In this document: one piece after another, positions 8,368-18,072 of the stretch
Layout: each line of letters begins with the position of its first letter
Numbering within the stretch: position 1 is the first letter of the stretch
NCBI RefSeq assembly: GCF_028583545.1
Contig: NZ_CP087106.1
Coordinates: 1,866,501 to 1,930,500 of the forward strand
Direction of reading: 5' to 3'
DNA length: 64,000 bases
Source: Methylobacterium sp. NMS14P
GTDB taxonomy: Bacteria > Pseudomonadota > Alphaproteobacteria > Rhizobiales > Beijerinckiaceae
Program-made: the position numbers and the translations under genes
The notes under the pieces: model-generated
Databases searched by the model: none
What the model saw: only the letters and a program-made list of their open reading frames with translations
What the model was told of the DNA's origin: nothing

Positions 8368-8736
8368 TCAGCGCCACCGCTCGTCCGTACAGGCCAGCAG
8401 GTAGACGACGTGCATGCAGCGCGCCTGGGCGGCCTGCGAGGGCGCGTCGCCCATGCAGGCGCGCATCCCGACGGAGAGCAGGTCGCGATCGACGTCCTGA
8501 TCCCGCGCGCAGGTGAAGATCGGCTGGAAGCCCTCGAACCGGCTCACCTGCCAGAAGATGACCATGACCGCGAGCAGGCAGAACGTGCAGACCAGGACCC
8601 GGCTGTCGTAGAACCAGTGCCGCCGCCCGGCATCCGCGGCGTCGCGCGCGCTCACCCCGTCACCGGGCCCGTCACCAGGCCCGTCACCAGGCCCGTCACC
8701 GGGGGCGCCCGCCCGGCCCCCCCTCCTTCTCGGCAT
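8368..8736 (-). CDS. Small single-pass membrane protein, function unknown
   Basis: A 122-residue protein with a Gly/Asp/Pro repeat at about residues 12-27, one hydrophobic helix (VLVCTFCLLAVMVIFWQV), and a Cys-containing C-terminal region (CARDQD, ACMGDA, ARCMHVVYLLACTDE). The Cys spacing suggests two disulfides if that part is periplasmic. I do not recognise the family. The PGDG repeat comes from a 12-bp tandem repeat in the DNA, so the N-terminal length probably varies between strains. Confidence 0.5.
   Translation of the reverse strand: MPRRRGGRAGAPGDGPGDGPGDGPGDGVSARDAADAGRRHWFYDSRVLVCTFCLLAVMVIFWQVSRFEGFQPIFTCARDQDVDRDLLSVGMRACMGDAPSQAAQARCMHVVYLLACTDERWR
8656..8703. repeat. Four tandem 12-bp repeats
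   Basis: Four copies of CCCGTCACC(A/G)GG lie inside the N-terminal part of the small membrane protein gene. They encode PGDG units on the minus strand. Being a multiple of three, copy changes would keep the frame. Confidence 0.85.
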
Positions 8737-8793
8737 CGGATCGCCCTCTCCCTCGCGCCGGATCCTCCGGCCGCGCGCCGCCCGCCGGGGCCG

Positions 8794-9228
8794 TCACTCG
8801 ATCACCTCCACGATCCGGCGCGACCGCGGATCGACGAGGATCGGGTGGTCGTTGACGATCGTGTAGCTGTAATCCGGCAAGGCGAACTCCCGCGGGACAT
8901 CGTAGTACACGATGCCGTCCTCGGGGAGCACCGTCCCGACCCGCACGGGGCCCGCGAGCGCGACGGAGGGGCGGCGCTCGCCGAGGGCGTAGATGCGGAA
9001 CCGCTCCCGCCGGTCGACGCCGAGGATGCCGTTGGCCGTGCCCACGGCCGCACCGATCGCGCCGCCGACGATCGCCCCGAGGGGGCCCGCCATCTCCTCG
9101 CCGCGCGAGGCGCCCTCCTGGGCCCCGCGCTCGAGCCCCTGCGCCCGCGCCCCCGCGGCGAGGCCCAGGGGGGCCGCAAGGGGGCCCGCCAGGGTGGCGA
9201 GGAGCGCCAGAGATGCCGCGATCCGCAT
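8794..9228 (-). CDS. DUF1236-type secreted protein
   Basis: A 144-residue protein with a signal peptide (MRIAASLALLATLAGPLAAP, Ala-rich cleavage region ending ARA) and a Gly/Ala-rich stretch (GAIVGGAIGAAVGTANGILG) that looks like a glycine-zipper. The C-terminal block (YSYTIVNDHPILVDP, then RSRRIVEVIE) is the DUF1236 signature common in Hyphomicrobiales. The ATG at 9228 is chosen because it starts the signal peptide; the longer frame to 9411 is an Arg/Pro-rich leader. It probably acts in the periplasm or outer envelope; molecular role unknown. It is divergent from the ThDP enzyme across 181 bp. Confidence 0.75.
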   Translation of the reverse strand: MRIAASLALLATLAGPLAAPLGLAAGARAQGLERGAQEGASRGEEMAGPLGAIVGGAIGAAVGTANGILGVDRRERFRIYALGERRPSVALAGPVRVGTVLPEDGIVYYDVPREFALPDYSYTIVNDHPILVDPRSRRIVEVIE

Positions 9229-9409
9229 GATGTGTCGTCCTGGTCGGTGGCGTGGATCGTCGGGCCTGCGCCCGGGGGCGCGGGCGCGTCCCGGACGGAG
9301 GGTACGCCGAAAAGGCTGCCGACCGGTTGCCGCCCGGCGCGGGGCGGCGGCATTGCCCCGGTCCGCCCATGGGGTAGCCTCCGGCTGATTCCGTCGGAGA
9401 GGACAGGGC

Positions 9410-11098
9410 ATGCCGATCGAGACCGTGGAGACCGCCGGCCGCCGCCGGGGCGCCGACCTCCTGGTGGAGGTGCTGCGCTCGGAAGGGGTGCGCTACATCT
9501 TCGGCAATCCCGGCACCACCGAGTTGCCGCTCATCGACGCGCTCACCGAGGCGCCCGACATCGCCTACATCCTCGCCCTGCAGGAGGCGACCGCGGTGGC
9601 CATGGCGGACGGCTACGCGCAGGGCGCCCGCCGGCCCGCCTTCCTCAACCTGCACACGGCGGGCGGCCTCGGCCACGCCATGGGCGGGCTGGTGAATTCC
9701 CAGGTCTCCGGCACGCCGCTCGTGGTCACCGCCGGGCAGCAGGATCTCCGCCACGCGCTCACCGACCCGCTGCTGATGGGCGACCTCGTCGCCATCGCCG
9801 ACCCGGTGATGAAGTGGGCCCGCGAGGTGACGAGCCCGGACCAGATCCCGATCCTGCTGCGCCGGGCCTTCCACGACGCGGGGGCCGCCCCGTCCGGCCC
9901 GGTCTTCCTGTCCCTGCCCATGGACGTGATGGAGGCGATGAGCACGGTCCCGGCCGGCGAGACCTCGACCATCGACCAGCGGGCGGTGGCGGGCTCCCTC
10001 GACCGGCTGGCCGAGAAACTCGCCGCGATCGCGCCGGGCCGCCTCGCCCTGATCGCGGGCGACGAGATCGACGCCTCGGACGCCTCGGCGCAGATGGTGG
10101 CGCTCGCCGACCTGCTGGCGGCGCCGGTCTACGGCTCGTCCTGGCCGGCCCACATCCCCTTCCCCACCGCGCACCCGCTCTGGGCCGGGAACCTGCCGAC
10201 CCGGGCGGACGCCATCGCCGACATCCTCGGGCGCTACGACGCGGTGTTCGCGCTGGGCGGCAAGTCGCTGATCACCGTGCTCTACTCGGAGGTGTCGGCG
10301 GTGCCGCCGGGGGTGCAGGTCTTCCAGCTCTCGGCGGACGTGCGCGACCTCGGGCGCACCTACGCCACCTGCCTGTCGACGGTGGGCGACATCCGCGCCT
10401 CCCTCGACGCCCTGCTGCCGCTGCTCGCGCCCCGCCTCGCCGACCGGGCCGACGCCTTCGCGGGCCTGCGCGCCCAGGCGGTGACCGCCCGGGTCGAGCG
10501 CCGGGCGAAGCTCGCCGCCGCCGCCGACGCGGCCTTCGAGGATCCGGTGATCGCGCCGCTGGTCGCCGCCCGGGAGGTGGCCCGCGCGGTCGGCGCCGAG
10601 ACCACCATCGTGGACGAGGCGCCCGCGACGCTCACCCACCTGCGCACCTTCCTCGACAGCCCCTCGGCGCACCAGTACGCGGCGATGCGCGGCGGCGTGC
10701 TCGGCTGGGGCATGCCGGCCGCGGTCGGCTTCTCCCTGGGGCTCGATCGCGCGCCCGTGGTCTGCGTCGTGGGCGACGGGGCCGCGATGTACTCGCCCCA
10801 GGCCCTCTGGACGGCGGCGCACGAGAAGCTGCCGGTCACCTTCGTGGTGATCAACAACGCCGAGTACAACATCCTCAAGACCTTCATGAAGGGCCAGGCG
10901 CACTACGCCTCGGTGCGCGCCAACCGCTTCATCGCCATGGACCTCACCGACCCGCGGATCGACTTCCCGGCGCTGGCCGCCTCCATGGGCGTGCCGGCCC
11001 GGCGGGTGACCCGGGCCGCCGACATCGCCCCGGCGATCGAGGCCGGGATCCGGTCGGGGGGCACCAACCTCGTCGAGGTGGTGGTGCGGGCGACCTGA
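9410..11098 (+). CDS. Benzoylformate-decarboxylase-like ThDP enzyme
   Basis: A 562-residue thiamine diphosphate enzyme with the three usual domains. The N-terminal pyrimidine-binding part has GNPGTTEL (T36 where benzoylformate decarboxylase has Ser), LQEA with the ThDP-activating Glu (E59) and NLHTAGGLGHAMG (H82). FPTAHP supplies the second active-site His (about H255). The C-terminal diphosphate-binding motif starts at VVGDGA and ends at INN about 30 residues later. These match benzoylformate decarboxylase more closely than acetolactate synthase. The reaction would be non-oxidative decarboxylation of an aryl or alkyl 2-oxoacid. GGAGAGGACAGGGC precedes the ATG. No mandelate-pathway genes are beside it, so the true substrate is open. 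Confidence 0.82.
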   Translation: MPIETVETAGRRRGADLLVEVLRSEGVRYIFGNPGTTELPLIDALTEAPDIAYILALQEATAVAMADGYAQGARRPAFLNLHTAGGLGHAMGGLVNSQVSGTPLVVTAGQQDLRHALTDPLLMGDLVAIADPVMKWAREVTSPDQIPILLRRAFHDAGAAPSGPVFLSLPMDVMEAMSTVPAGETSTIDQRAVAGSLDRLAEKLAAIAPGRLALIAGDEIDASDASAQMVALADLLAAPVYGSSWPAHIPFPTAHPLWAGNLPTRADAIADILGRYDAVFALGGKSLITVLYSEVSAVPPGVQVFQLSADVRDLGRTYATCLSTVGDIRASLDALLPLLAPRLADRADAFAGLRAQAVTARVERRAKLAAAADAAFEDPVIAPLVAAREVARAVGAETTIVDEAPATLTHLRTFLDSPSAHQYAAMRGGVLGWGMPAAVGFSLGLDRAPVVCVVGDGAAMYSPQALWTAAHEKLPVTFVVINNAEYNILKTFMKGQAHYASVRANRFIAMDLTDPRIDFPALAASMGVPARRVTRAADIAPAIEAGIRSGGTNLVEVVVRAT

Positions 11099-11117
11099 GC
11101 GGGCGGCCAGGGGGCTC

Positions 11118-12446
11118 TCACTCCAACCCCGGCACCGGCACCCCGAAGGCCGCCGCCAGCAGCACCATGTTGAGGGCGAGCACCAGGGCGGCCCCCGCCA
11201 CGGCCGCGGCCTGGGTGAGCGGCCCGTTGGCGAACGGGCCCATCACGCTGCGGCGCCGGGTGAACACCACCAGCGCCACCATCGGGACCGGCAGGGCGAG
11301 CGACAGCACCACCTGCGACAGGACCAGCGCCTGCGTCGGGTCGACCCCGATCGCCACCACCGCGAAGGCCGGCAGCATGGTCACGAGCCGGCGGGCGAGG
11401 AGCGGGATGCGCCAGCCGGTGAAGCCCTGCATCACCAGCTGCCCGGCGAGCGTGCCCACCACCGAGGAGGAGATGCCGGAGGCGAGCAGCGACACCAGGA
11501 AGGCCGCCCCCGCGGCGGGCCCGAGGAGCGGCGTCAGGGTGCGGTAGGCCTCGCCGATCTCCGCCACCTCGCTGTGGCCGACGTGGAAGGCCGCCGCCGC
11601 CATGATCACCATCGCCATGTTGACGAGGCCCGCCAGCAGCAGCGCCACCACCACCTCGCGGTTCGAGTAGCGCACCAGCAGGCGCCGGTCGGCCTCGGTG
11701 CGGGGGTTGCCCCGCCCCTGGGTCAGGCCCGAATGCAGGAACAGCGCGTGCGGCATCACGGTGGCGCCGATGATCCCGACCGCGATGGTGAGCGCCTGCG
11801 CGTCCGGGATCCGCGGGGTGACGAGGCCCTTGGCGGCCTCGCCCCAGGCCACCGGCGCGACGAGGAGCTCGACCGCGTAGCAGAGGCCGATCGTGCCGAC
11901 CATCGCGCCGATTGCGATCTCCAGCGGCCGGAAGCCCTCGTGCTCCAGGAGCAGGATCGCGTAGGTGACCACCGCGGTGATCGCCATGCCGGCCATCAGC
12001 GGCATGCCGGTGAGCAGCGACAGGCCGATGGCGCCGCCGAGGAACTCCGCGAGGTCGGTCGCCATGGCGGCGACCTCGCTGATGCCCCACAGCGCGAGGC
12101 GCACCGGCCGCGTCGTCGCGTCCCGGCAATGCTCGGCGAGGTTCTTGCCCGTCACGATGCCGAGCTTGGCCGACAGGGCCTGGAACAGCATCGCCGTCAG
12201 GTTGGCGAGCAGCACCACCCAGAGCAGGCCGTAGCCGTAGCGGGCGCCGGCCTGGATGTTGGTCGCGAAATTCCCGGGGTCCATGTAGGCGATCGACGCC
12301 GTCACGGCCGGGCCGGCGAACAGCAGGAACCGGGCCCGGCCGCCGGGACGGCCGTCGAGGACGTCGCGGATCGCGCCCTCGGTCCGCCGGCTCATCGCCC
12401 CGGGCGCGGCGCGCCCGGGGGCCGTCGCGGCGTTCGGCGCCACCAT
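11118..12446 (-). CDS. mntH: Nramp-family manganese/divalent metal transporter MntH
   Basis: A 442-residue Nramp transporter with eleven or so membrane helices. It has the metal-binding DPGN motif in helix 1 (ASIAYMDPGNFATNIQAG) and the helix 6 MPH motif (GIIGATVMPHALFLHSGL), both diagnostic. It should import Mn2+ (and possibly Fe2+) with protons across the inner membrane. Translation probably starts at ATG 12446, which has GAGGAG 9 nt upstream; a GTG two codons earlier is less well placed. It is divergent from mntR, and a palindromic MntR box lies just upstream of its start, so repression by Mn-bound MntR is expected. Confidence 0.93.
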   Translation of the reverse strand: MVAPNAATAPGRAAPGAMSRRTEGAIRDVLDGRPGGRARFLLFAGPAVTASIAYMDPGNFATNIQAGARYGYGLLWVVLLANLTAMLFQALSAKLGIVTGKNLAEHCRDATTRPVRLALWGISEVAAMATDLAEFLGGAIGLSLLTGMPLMAGMAITAVVTYAILLLEHEGFRPLEIAIGAMVGTIGLCYAVELLVAPVAWGEAAKGLVTPRIPDAQALTIAVGIIGATVMPHALFLHSGLTQGRGNPRTEADRRLLVRYSNREVVVALLLAGLVNMAMVIMAAAAFHVGHSEVAEIGEAYRTLTPLLGPAAGAAFLVSLLASGISSSVVGTLAGQLVMQGFTGWRIPLLARRLVTMLPAFAVVAIGVDPTQALVLSQVVLSLALPVPMVALVVFTRRRSVMGPFANGPLTQAAAVAGAALVLALNMVLLAAAFGVPVPGLE

Positions 12447-12465
12447 GCTCACCCTCTCCTCAAAG

Positions 12466-12483
12466 ATATAGCGGAGGCTATAT
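12466..12483. promoter_or_regulatory. MntR box upstream of mntH
   Basis: A perfect inverted repeat ATATAGC-GGAG-GCTATAT, flanked by AAAG on the left. It matches the E. coli-type MntR operator layout (CATAGC, four bases, GCTATG inside A/T flanks). It lies 20 nt upstream of the mntH start codon, in the gap between divergent mntH and mntR, and is one of the few A/T-rich spots there. Repression of mntH is the likely role; control of mntR is possible but its start is 150 bp away. Confidence 0.85.
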
Positions 12484-12632
12484 TCAGGGTTCGGCGCCGG
12501 GATTCAAGGGTCAGGTTTCGAGGGCCGGGATTCGCGGGGCCCGCACCGCCTCCGCGGGACTCCCCTCCCCGGGGCGGTGTTTGCTAGACAGGGGTCGGGG
12601 CGGCCCGCGCGGGCCGTGGTGGGGGAGAGCCG

Positions 12633-13094
12633 ATGCAGGAACCGTCCGAGCCGGGCTCGCCCGAGACCGTGCTGGTCGATCCCGAGCGCCACGTGGAGAG
12701 CTTCCGCCAGGCCCGCGAGGCGCGGCGCTCGGAGCTCGTGGAGGATTACGTCGAGCTGATCGACGACCTGATCGGCGACGGCGGCGAGGCGCGGCAGGTG
12801 GACATCGCGGCCCGGCTCGGCGTGGCGCAGCCGACCGTCGCCAAGATGCTGAAGCGCCTGTGCGAGGACGGGTTCGTCCAGCAGCGGCCCTATCGCGGCG
12901 TGTTCCTGACCGAGGCCGGCCGCCGGCTCGCCGCGCAGGCCCGGGAGCGCCACCGCATCGTCGAGCGCTTCCTGTGCGCGCTGGGGGTGAGCCCCGAGAC
13001 GGCCCGGCGGGACGCGGAGGGGATCGAGCACCACGTCAGCGCCGAGACGCTCGCGGCGTTCCGCGCCTTCGCGGAGCGGCACGGGGGGGCGTGA
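12633..13094 (+). CDS. mntR: Manganese-responsive regulator MntR
   Basis: A 153-residue DtxR/MntR-family repressor. An N-terminal arm leads into the winged helix ([12 protein letters not shown], then [20 protein letters not shown] and [10 protein letters not shown]). The dimer and metal-binding helices include [11 protein letters not shown] and [10 protein letters not shown], where the His, Glu and Glu-x-x-Glu-His-type ligands of MntR are retained. There is no SH3-like third domain, as expected for MntR rather than DtxR. A GGGGGAGAG sequence precedes the ATG. Being divergent from mntH with a palindromic operator between them, it should repress Mn uptake when Mn is sufficient. Confidence 0.92.
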   Translation: MQEPSEPGSPETVLVDPERHVESFRQAREARRSELVEDYVELIDDLIGDGGEARQVDIAARLGVAQPTVAKMLKRLCEDGFVQQRPYRGVFLTEAGRRLAAQARERHRIVERFLCALGVSPETARRDAEGIEHHVSAETLAAFRAFAERHGGA

Positions 13095-13112
13095 CCGGCG
13101 CCTCTCCGGCCC

Positions 13113-14309
13113 TCACACCATCGGCGCCGCCACCTTCTGGCGCAGGCCCAGGATCACCGCCCGGAGCATCTCGGCCCCGGCCTCGCCGGCATCCGGCAGG
13201 GTGCCGGTGCGGGAGGCGTAGATCCGCTCGTGCACGAAGGCGAGCTTGGCGATCACCGCAGGCGTCAGCTTGAACGGGTAGAGCGCCGGCTGGCCCATGC
13301 TGTGGGACAGCGAGTTGATCGCGTAGGTGAGCGGCAGCCACGCGGCGATCAGCCGGTCGAGGTCGGCCGTGTTGTACGGGTCGAAGTCGATCACCGTCGG
13401 CGCCTGGGGCACGGACTGCCCCCGCTGGCGCAGGCGCGGGCGCACGTGCAGCTCGAAGGTCGAGGCGGTCTCCACCGTGTCGACGATGTGCAGGTAATGC
13501 GCGAAGGTCTCGGCGAAGTCCTCCCACGGATGGGCCGTGGCGTAGGCCGAGACGTAGGCCTCGTCCCAGTCGGCGGGGGCGCCCTTGGCGTAGTGCTCCT
13601 GCAGGGCCTGGACGTAGTTCAGCCGCTCGTCGCCGAACAGGGCTCGGAAGGGCTCCCAGGAGGGGCTGTTCAGCACCAGCAGGTACCAGAAGTAATGCCC
13701 GATCTCGTGCCGGAAATGGCCGAGCAGGGTGCGGTAATGCTCGCCGAACAGGATCCGGCGGCGCTCCCGCTCGACGTCGTCGGCCTCGGCGATGTTCATG
13801 GTGATCAGGCCGTTGATGTGGCCCGTCAGCACCGGCGGCCCGCCGGAGACGCTCTCGGACGGGTCGACCAGGAAGTCGAAGGCCAGCCCGTCCGTGTACT
13901 GGGCGCGGGTGGCGAGCGGCAGTTCCAGGCGCAGCAGCGAGTAGAACAGCCGGTGCTTGGCCGCCTCGATCGGGCGCCAGCGCGCGAGGTTCCAGGGCTG
14001 CGACAGGTCCGGGACCACGCGGTTGTGGCGGCAGGCGGTGCAGTAGATGTCGGGGCTGTCCTCCGGCACCAGCCAGTTGCAGGCCTGCGCGAGGGCGTTG
14101 TTGCACCGCCGGTAGCGCCGGCCGGGATCCGCGTAGGCGTGGAAGACCTGCGCCCCGCCCATCAGCGGGTGGGCCGAGAGCCCCTGGGGCTCCAGCGCCG
14201 AGACCTCGTGGACCGTGCAGGCGTAGCCCAGCGGCCGCGCGCAGCTCTCGCAGGCGGTCGCCTCGAAGGTGACCGGCTGGTCGCAGGCCTGGCACTGGAA
14301 GATCTTCAT
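13113..14309 (-). CDS. Zinc-ribbon putative metallopeptidase
   Basis: A 398-residue protein of the putative zinc-binding metallopeptidase family (PF10005/PF15887 type). The N-terminus is a zinc ribbon (CQACDQPVTFEATACESCAR); a second Cys pair, CTACRHN, comes near residue 90. The gluzincin-like HExxH is in FRHEIGHYFWYLLV, and EDFAETFAHYLH downstream supplies the likely third ligand. No signal peptide, so it is probably cytoplasmic. ATG 14309 is chosen because the ribbon begins at once; the frame to 14654 runs into the opposite gene. It is divergent from the transglutaminase gene across 195 bp, which suggests a shared peptide-processing role. Confidence 0.82.
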   Translation of the reverse strand: MKIFQCQACDQPVTFEATACESCARPLGYACTVHEVSALEPQGLSAHPLMGGAQVFHAYADPGRRYRRCNNALAQACNWLVPEDSPDIYCTACRHNRVVPDLSQPWNLARWRPIEAAKHRLFYSLLRLELPLATRAQYTDGLAFDFLVDPSESVSGGPPVLTGHINGLITMNIAEADDVERERRRILFGEHYRTLLGHFRHEIGHYFWYLLVLNSPSWEPFRALFGDERLNYVQALQEHYAKGAPADWDEAYVSAYATAHPWEDFAETFAHYLHIVDTVETASTFELHVRPRLRQRGQSVPQAPTVIDFDPYNTADLDRLIAAWLPLTYAINSLSHSMGQPALYPFKLTPAVIAKLAFVHERIYASRTGTLPDAGEAGAEMLRAVILGLRQKVAAPMV

Positions 14310-14504
14310 GGCGCGGTCCCGGGCCGGCGGCCGGCCCACCTGCCGGTCAAGCGGGGCCGGGCGGCAAAGTTCCTGCCGAGCGACCGGGTGGCGGCGCCGC
14401 ACGGAAATTGCTTGCCGGCGGGGTAGTATCGCATAACCGCGCGGTGGGCGCCGGCGCCAGGGACCGGCAGCGCGACCGCGTTCGATCCTTCCGACGGAGC
14501 CATC

Positions 14505-17500
14505 GTGTCGATCAGAGCCGCCCTGCACCACGTCACGCATTACCGCTACGACCGGCCGATCAGCCTGGGCCCCCAGGTGATCCGCCTGCGCCCGGCCCCC
14601 CACGCGCGCACCAAGGTCCCGGCCTACGCGCTCACGGTGACGCCGGCCAACCACTTCCTGAACTGGCAGCAGGATCCGAGCGGCAACTGGCTCGCCCGCC
14701 TCGTCTTCCCGGAGAAGACCGACGAGCTGAAGATCGAGGTCGACCTCACCGTCGACATGGCGGTGATCAACCCGTTCGACTTCTTCGTGGAGGATTACGC
14801 GCAGGTCCGGCCGTTCGCGTACGACCCCGGCCTCGCCGAGGAGCTGGCCCCCTACCTCGCCCCGGTCGACGCGGAGTGTCCGGAGATGGAGGCGCTGCTC
14901 GCCCGTCTCCCCACGGAGCCCAGCACCGTCCAGTTCCTAGTGGCGCTGAACGGCCTGATCGCCCGCGAGACCGCCTACGGCGTCCGCATGGAGCCGGGCG
15001 TCCAGACCCCCGCCGAGACCCTGCGGCTGAAGAGCGGCTCCTGCCGCGACTCGGCGTGGCTGCTCGTGCAGGTGCTGCGCCGGATCGGCCTCGCCGCCCG
15101 GTTCGTCTCCGGCTACCTGATCCAGCTCGTGCCCGACACGACCGCGGTCGACGGGCCGACCGGCGCGTCGTCGGACTTCACCGACCTGCACGCCTGGGCC
15201 GAGGTCTACCTGCCGGGCGCCGGCTGGGTCGGGATGGACGCCACCTCGGGCCTGCTCACCGGCGAGGGCCACATCCCGCTGGCCGCGACGCCGCACTACC
15301 ACTCGGCCGCGCCGATCTCGGGGGCGATGGAGCCCGCCGAGACCGCGTTCGACTTCAAGATGACCATCACCCGCGTCGCCGAGACGCCGCGGATCACCAA
15401 GCCGTTCCCGGAGGCGGTCTGGGCCGCCATGGACGCGCTGGGCGAGCGGGTCGACGCCGACCTCGCCGCGCAGGACGTGCGCCTGACCATGGGCGGCGAG
15501 CCGACCTTCGTGTCGGTGGACGACTTCGAAGCGCCCGAGTGGAACATCGCGGCCGTCGGCCCGACCAAGCGGGGACTCGCCGACCAGCTGATCCGGCGCC
15601 TGCGCGACCGGTTCGGCCCGGGGGGGCTGCTCCATTACGGCCAGGGCAAGTGGTATCCCGGCGAGAGCCTGCCGCGCTGGGCCTTCGCGCTCTACTGGCG
15701 CAAGGACGGCCAGCCGATCTGGCGCAACCCGGACCTGATCGCTCCGGAAGCCGCCCCCGGGCAGGCGGGGACGGCCACCATCGCGCGGGCCGAGGCGTTC
15801 GCCGACGCGCTGGCCCGCCGCCTCGGCCTCGCCGACTACGTCTTCCCGGCCTTCGAGGACGGCGAGCTCTGGGAGAGGAAGACCGCGGCGCTGCCGGTCA
15901 ACGTCACGCCGGCCGACGCCAAGTCGGGCTCGGTGGAGTTCGATGCCCGGATCAGGCGGGTCTACGCGCGGGGCCTCGGGGAGGCGGCCGGCTACGTCCT
16001 GCCGCTGGCGAGCCTGCCCACCGGCCAGGACGGCGAGGCCGACCGGGTCTGGATCTCGGAGAAGTGGGACTTCCGGCGCGGCGCCGCCTTCCTGGTGCCG
16101 GGGGACTCGCCGGTGGGCTTCCGCCTGCCCCTGTCGTCCCTGCCCTACGTGCCGCCGGAGCACTACCCGTACTACCAGCCGCAGGACCCGCTGGAGCCCC
16201 GCGCCGCCCTCCCCGACGGGCATCCCGGCGCCACGGTGGTCAACGGCGCCGGCGTCACCGGCGTCGCGGTGCGCACGGCCCTGTCGATCGAGCCCCGCGA
16301 CGGGGTGGTGCGGGTGTTCATGCCGCCGGTGCAGCGCGCCGACGAGTATCTCGAACTCGCCGGCCACCTGGAGGCGGTGGCCGCCGAGCTGGGGCTGCCG
16401 ATCCACCTCGAGGGCTACGAGCCGCCCTACGACCCGCGCATCGGCGTGATCAAGGTGACGCCCGATCCCGGCGTGATCGAGGTGAACGTCCACCCGGCCG
16501 CCTCCTGGCGGGAGGCGGTCGCCATCACCACCGACCTCTACGCCGAGGCCCGCCAGACCCGGCTCGGCGCGGAGAAGTTCATGACCGACGGGCGCCACAC
16601 CGGCACCGGCGGCGGCAACCACGTGGTCATGGGCGGCGTCACGCCGGACGATTCGCCGTTCCTGCGCCGGCCCGACCTGCTGAAGAGCCTCGTGCTGTAC
16701 TGGCAGCGCCACCCGGCGCTCTCGTACCTGTTCTCGGGCCTCTACATCGGGCCCACGAGCCAGGCGCCGCGCATGGACGAGGCCCGCCACGACGGGCTCT
16801 ACGAGCTCGAGATCGCGCTGGCCCAGGTGCCGGCCCCGGACGCGCCCAACATCCCGCGCTGGCTCGTCGACCGGATCTTCCGCAACATTCTCGTCGACGT
16901 CACCGGCAACACCCACCGGGCCGAGATCTGCATCGACAAGCTCTACTCGCCGGACGGCCCGACCGGGCGCCTCGGCCTCCTGGAGTTCCGCGCCTTCGAG
17001 ATGCCGCCGGACGCGCGGATGAGCCTCGCGCAGCAGCTCCTGCTCCGCGCCCTCGTGGCCTGGCTGTGGCGCGAGCCCCAGACCGGGAGTTGTGTCCGCT
17101 GGGGCACGAACCTCCACGATCGGTTCATGCTGCCGCATTTCCTCTGGTCCGACTTCCTCTCGGTGCTGGAGGATCTGCGGGCGGCGGGGTACGCTTTCGA
17201 TCCGGTCGCCTTCGAGGCGCAGGCCCTGTTCCGCTTCCCGGTCTTCGGCACGATCGAGCAGGGCGGGGTCCGGATGGAGTTGCGCCAGGCGCTCGAGCCC
17301 TGGCACGTGATGGGCGAGGAAGGGACCAGCGGGGGCACCGTGCGCTTCGTCGACAGCTCGGTCGAGCGGCTGCAGGTCAGGGTCGAGGGCTTCGTGCCCG
17401 AGCGGCACGTCATCGCCTGCAACGGCCGCCGCCTGCCCATGACCTCCACCGGCCGCGGCGGCGAGGCCGTGGCGGGCCTGCGCTTCAAGGCGTGGCAGCC

Positions 17501-17783
17501 GGCCTCCTCGCTGCACCCGACCATTCCGGCCCACTCGCCGCTGACCTTCGACATCCTCGACGCCTGGAGCGGGCGCTCCCTCGGCGGCTGCCGCTACCAC
17601 GTCGCCCATCCGGGCGGGCGCAACTACGAGACCCATCCGGTCAACGCCTACGAGGCGGAGGGGCGGCGCCTCGCCCGGTTCCAGCCGAACGGCCACACGC
17701 CGGGCCGGGTGGACATGCCCCGCCCGGAACCGAGCGCCGAGTTCCCGCTGACCCTCGACCTGCGGACGCCGGCCCCGCAATGA
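14505..17783 (+). CDS. Transglutaminase-like / DUF2126 protein
   Basis: A 1092-residue two-part protein. Residues 1-280 are a bacterial transglutaminase-like domain: the beta-sandwich N-terminus ([20 protein letters not shown]), then the papain-like triad in [12 protein letters not shown] (C180), [12 protein letters not shown] (H229) and WVGMDATSG (D245). About 310-1080 is the DUF2126 region, with strongly conserved blocks such as [18 protein letters not shown] and [12 protein letters not shown]. The GTG start has GGAG 7 nt upstream. Members of this family occur with circularly permuted ATP-grasp and Alpha-E proteins, exactly as here. The catalytic domain is more likely a peptidase or amidase than a protein crosslinker. 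The substrate is unknown. Confidence 0.9.
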   Translation: MSIRAALHHVTHYRYDRPISLGPQVIRLRPAPHARTKVPAYALTVTPANHFLNWQQDPSGNWLARLVFPEKTDELKIEVDLTVDMAVINPFDFFVEDYAQVRPFAYDPGLAEELAPYLAPVDAECPEMEALLARLPTEPSTVQFLVALNGLIARETAYGVRMEPGVQTPAETLRLKSGSCRDSAWLLVQVLRRIGLAARFVSGYLIQLVPDTTAVDGPTGASSDFTDLHAWAEVYLPGAGWVGMDATSGLLTGEGHIPLAATPHYHSAAPISGAMEPAETAFDFKMTITRVAETPRITKPFPEAVWAAMDALGERVDADLAAQDVRLTMGGEPTFVSVDDFEAPEWNIAAVGPTKRGLADQLIRRLRDRFGPGGLLHYGQGKWYPGESLPRWAFALYWRKDGQPIWRNPDLIAPEAAPGQAGTATIARAEAFADALARRLGLADYVFPAFEDGELWERKTAALPVNVTPADAKSGSVEFDARIRRVYARGLGEAAGYVLPLASLPTGQDGEADRVWISEKWDFRRGAAFLVPGDSPVGFRLPLSSLPYVPPEHYPYYQPQDPLEPRAALPDGHPGATVVNGAGVTGVAVRTALSIEPRDGVVRVFMPPVQRADEYLELAGHLEAVAAELGLPIHLEGYEPPYDPRIGVIKVTPDPGVIEVNVHPAASWREAVAITTDLYAEARQTRLGAEKFMTDGRHTGTGGGNHVVMGGVTPDDSPFLRRPDLLKSLVLYWQRHPALSYLFSGLYIGPTSQAPRMDEARHDGLYELEIALAQVPAPDAPNIPRWLVDRIFRNILVDVTGNTHRAEICIDKLYSPDGPTGRLGLLEFRAFEMPPDARMSLAQQLLLRALVAWLWREPQTGSCVRWGTNLHDRFMLPHFLWSDFLSVLEDLRAAGYAFDPVAFEAQALFRFPVFGTIEQGGVRMELRQALEPWHVMGEEGTSGGTVRFVDSSVERLQVRVEGFVPERHVIACNGRRLPMTSTGRGGEAVAGLRFKAWQPASSLHPTIPAHSPLTFDILDAWSGRSLGGCRYHVAHPGGRNYETHPVNAYEAEGRRLARFQPNGHTPGRVDMPRPEPSAEFPLTLDLRTPAPQ

Positions 17784-17842
17784 TCCGCGATGTTCGGACA
17801 TCCGGGTCGGACACCGGCGCGGGCGACAGAGCGCGACGCGCC

Positions 17843-17997
17843 CCCTCTCCCGTGCGGGAGAGGGTTGGGGTGAGGGACGAGAGGCTTCAGGAGCGGGCAC
17901 TCCTCCATCGACGCGCGTTCGCGTCGCGCTTCATCCGGCGAGACCTGATCCCTCACCCGGCTTCCTGCGCGAGCAGACCTCTCCCGCACGGGAGAGG
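17843..17997. repeat. Paired CCCTCTCCCG hairpins (dispersed repeat family)
   Basis: Two near-palindromes, CCCTCTCCCGTGCGGGAGAG (17843 on) and CCTCTCCCGCACGGGAGAGG (17978-17997), sit 115 bp apart. Between them TTGGGGTGAGGG and CCCTCACCCGG form an outer inverted repeat, so the whole unit can fold into one long structure. It lies in the 289-bp gap between the DUF2126 and ATP-grasp genes. Related copies are at 49146 and 56192. Confidence 0.8.
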
Positions 17998-18072
17998 GGA
18001 CCCGCGCTCCGCTCTGCAGCCACGTCGTCCACGACGTGTGGCTCCGCGGGCCGCGATGACCCGGTATCCGTG

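Noticed and set aside
8656..8703. Short CRISPR-like array
   Set aside because: Units are 12 bp, contiguous and without spacers; they are an in-frame coding minisatellite.
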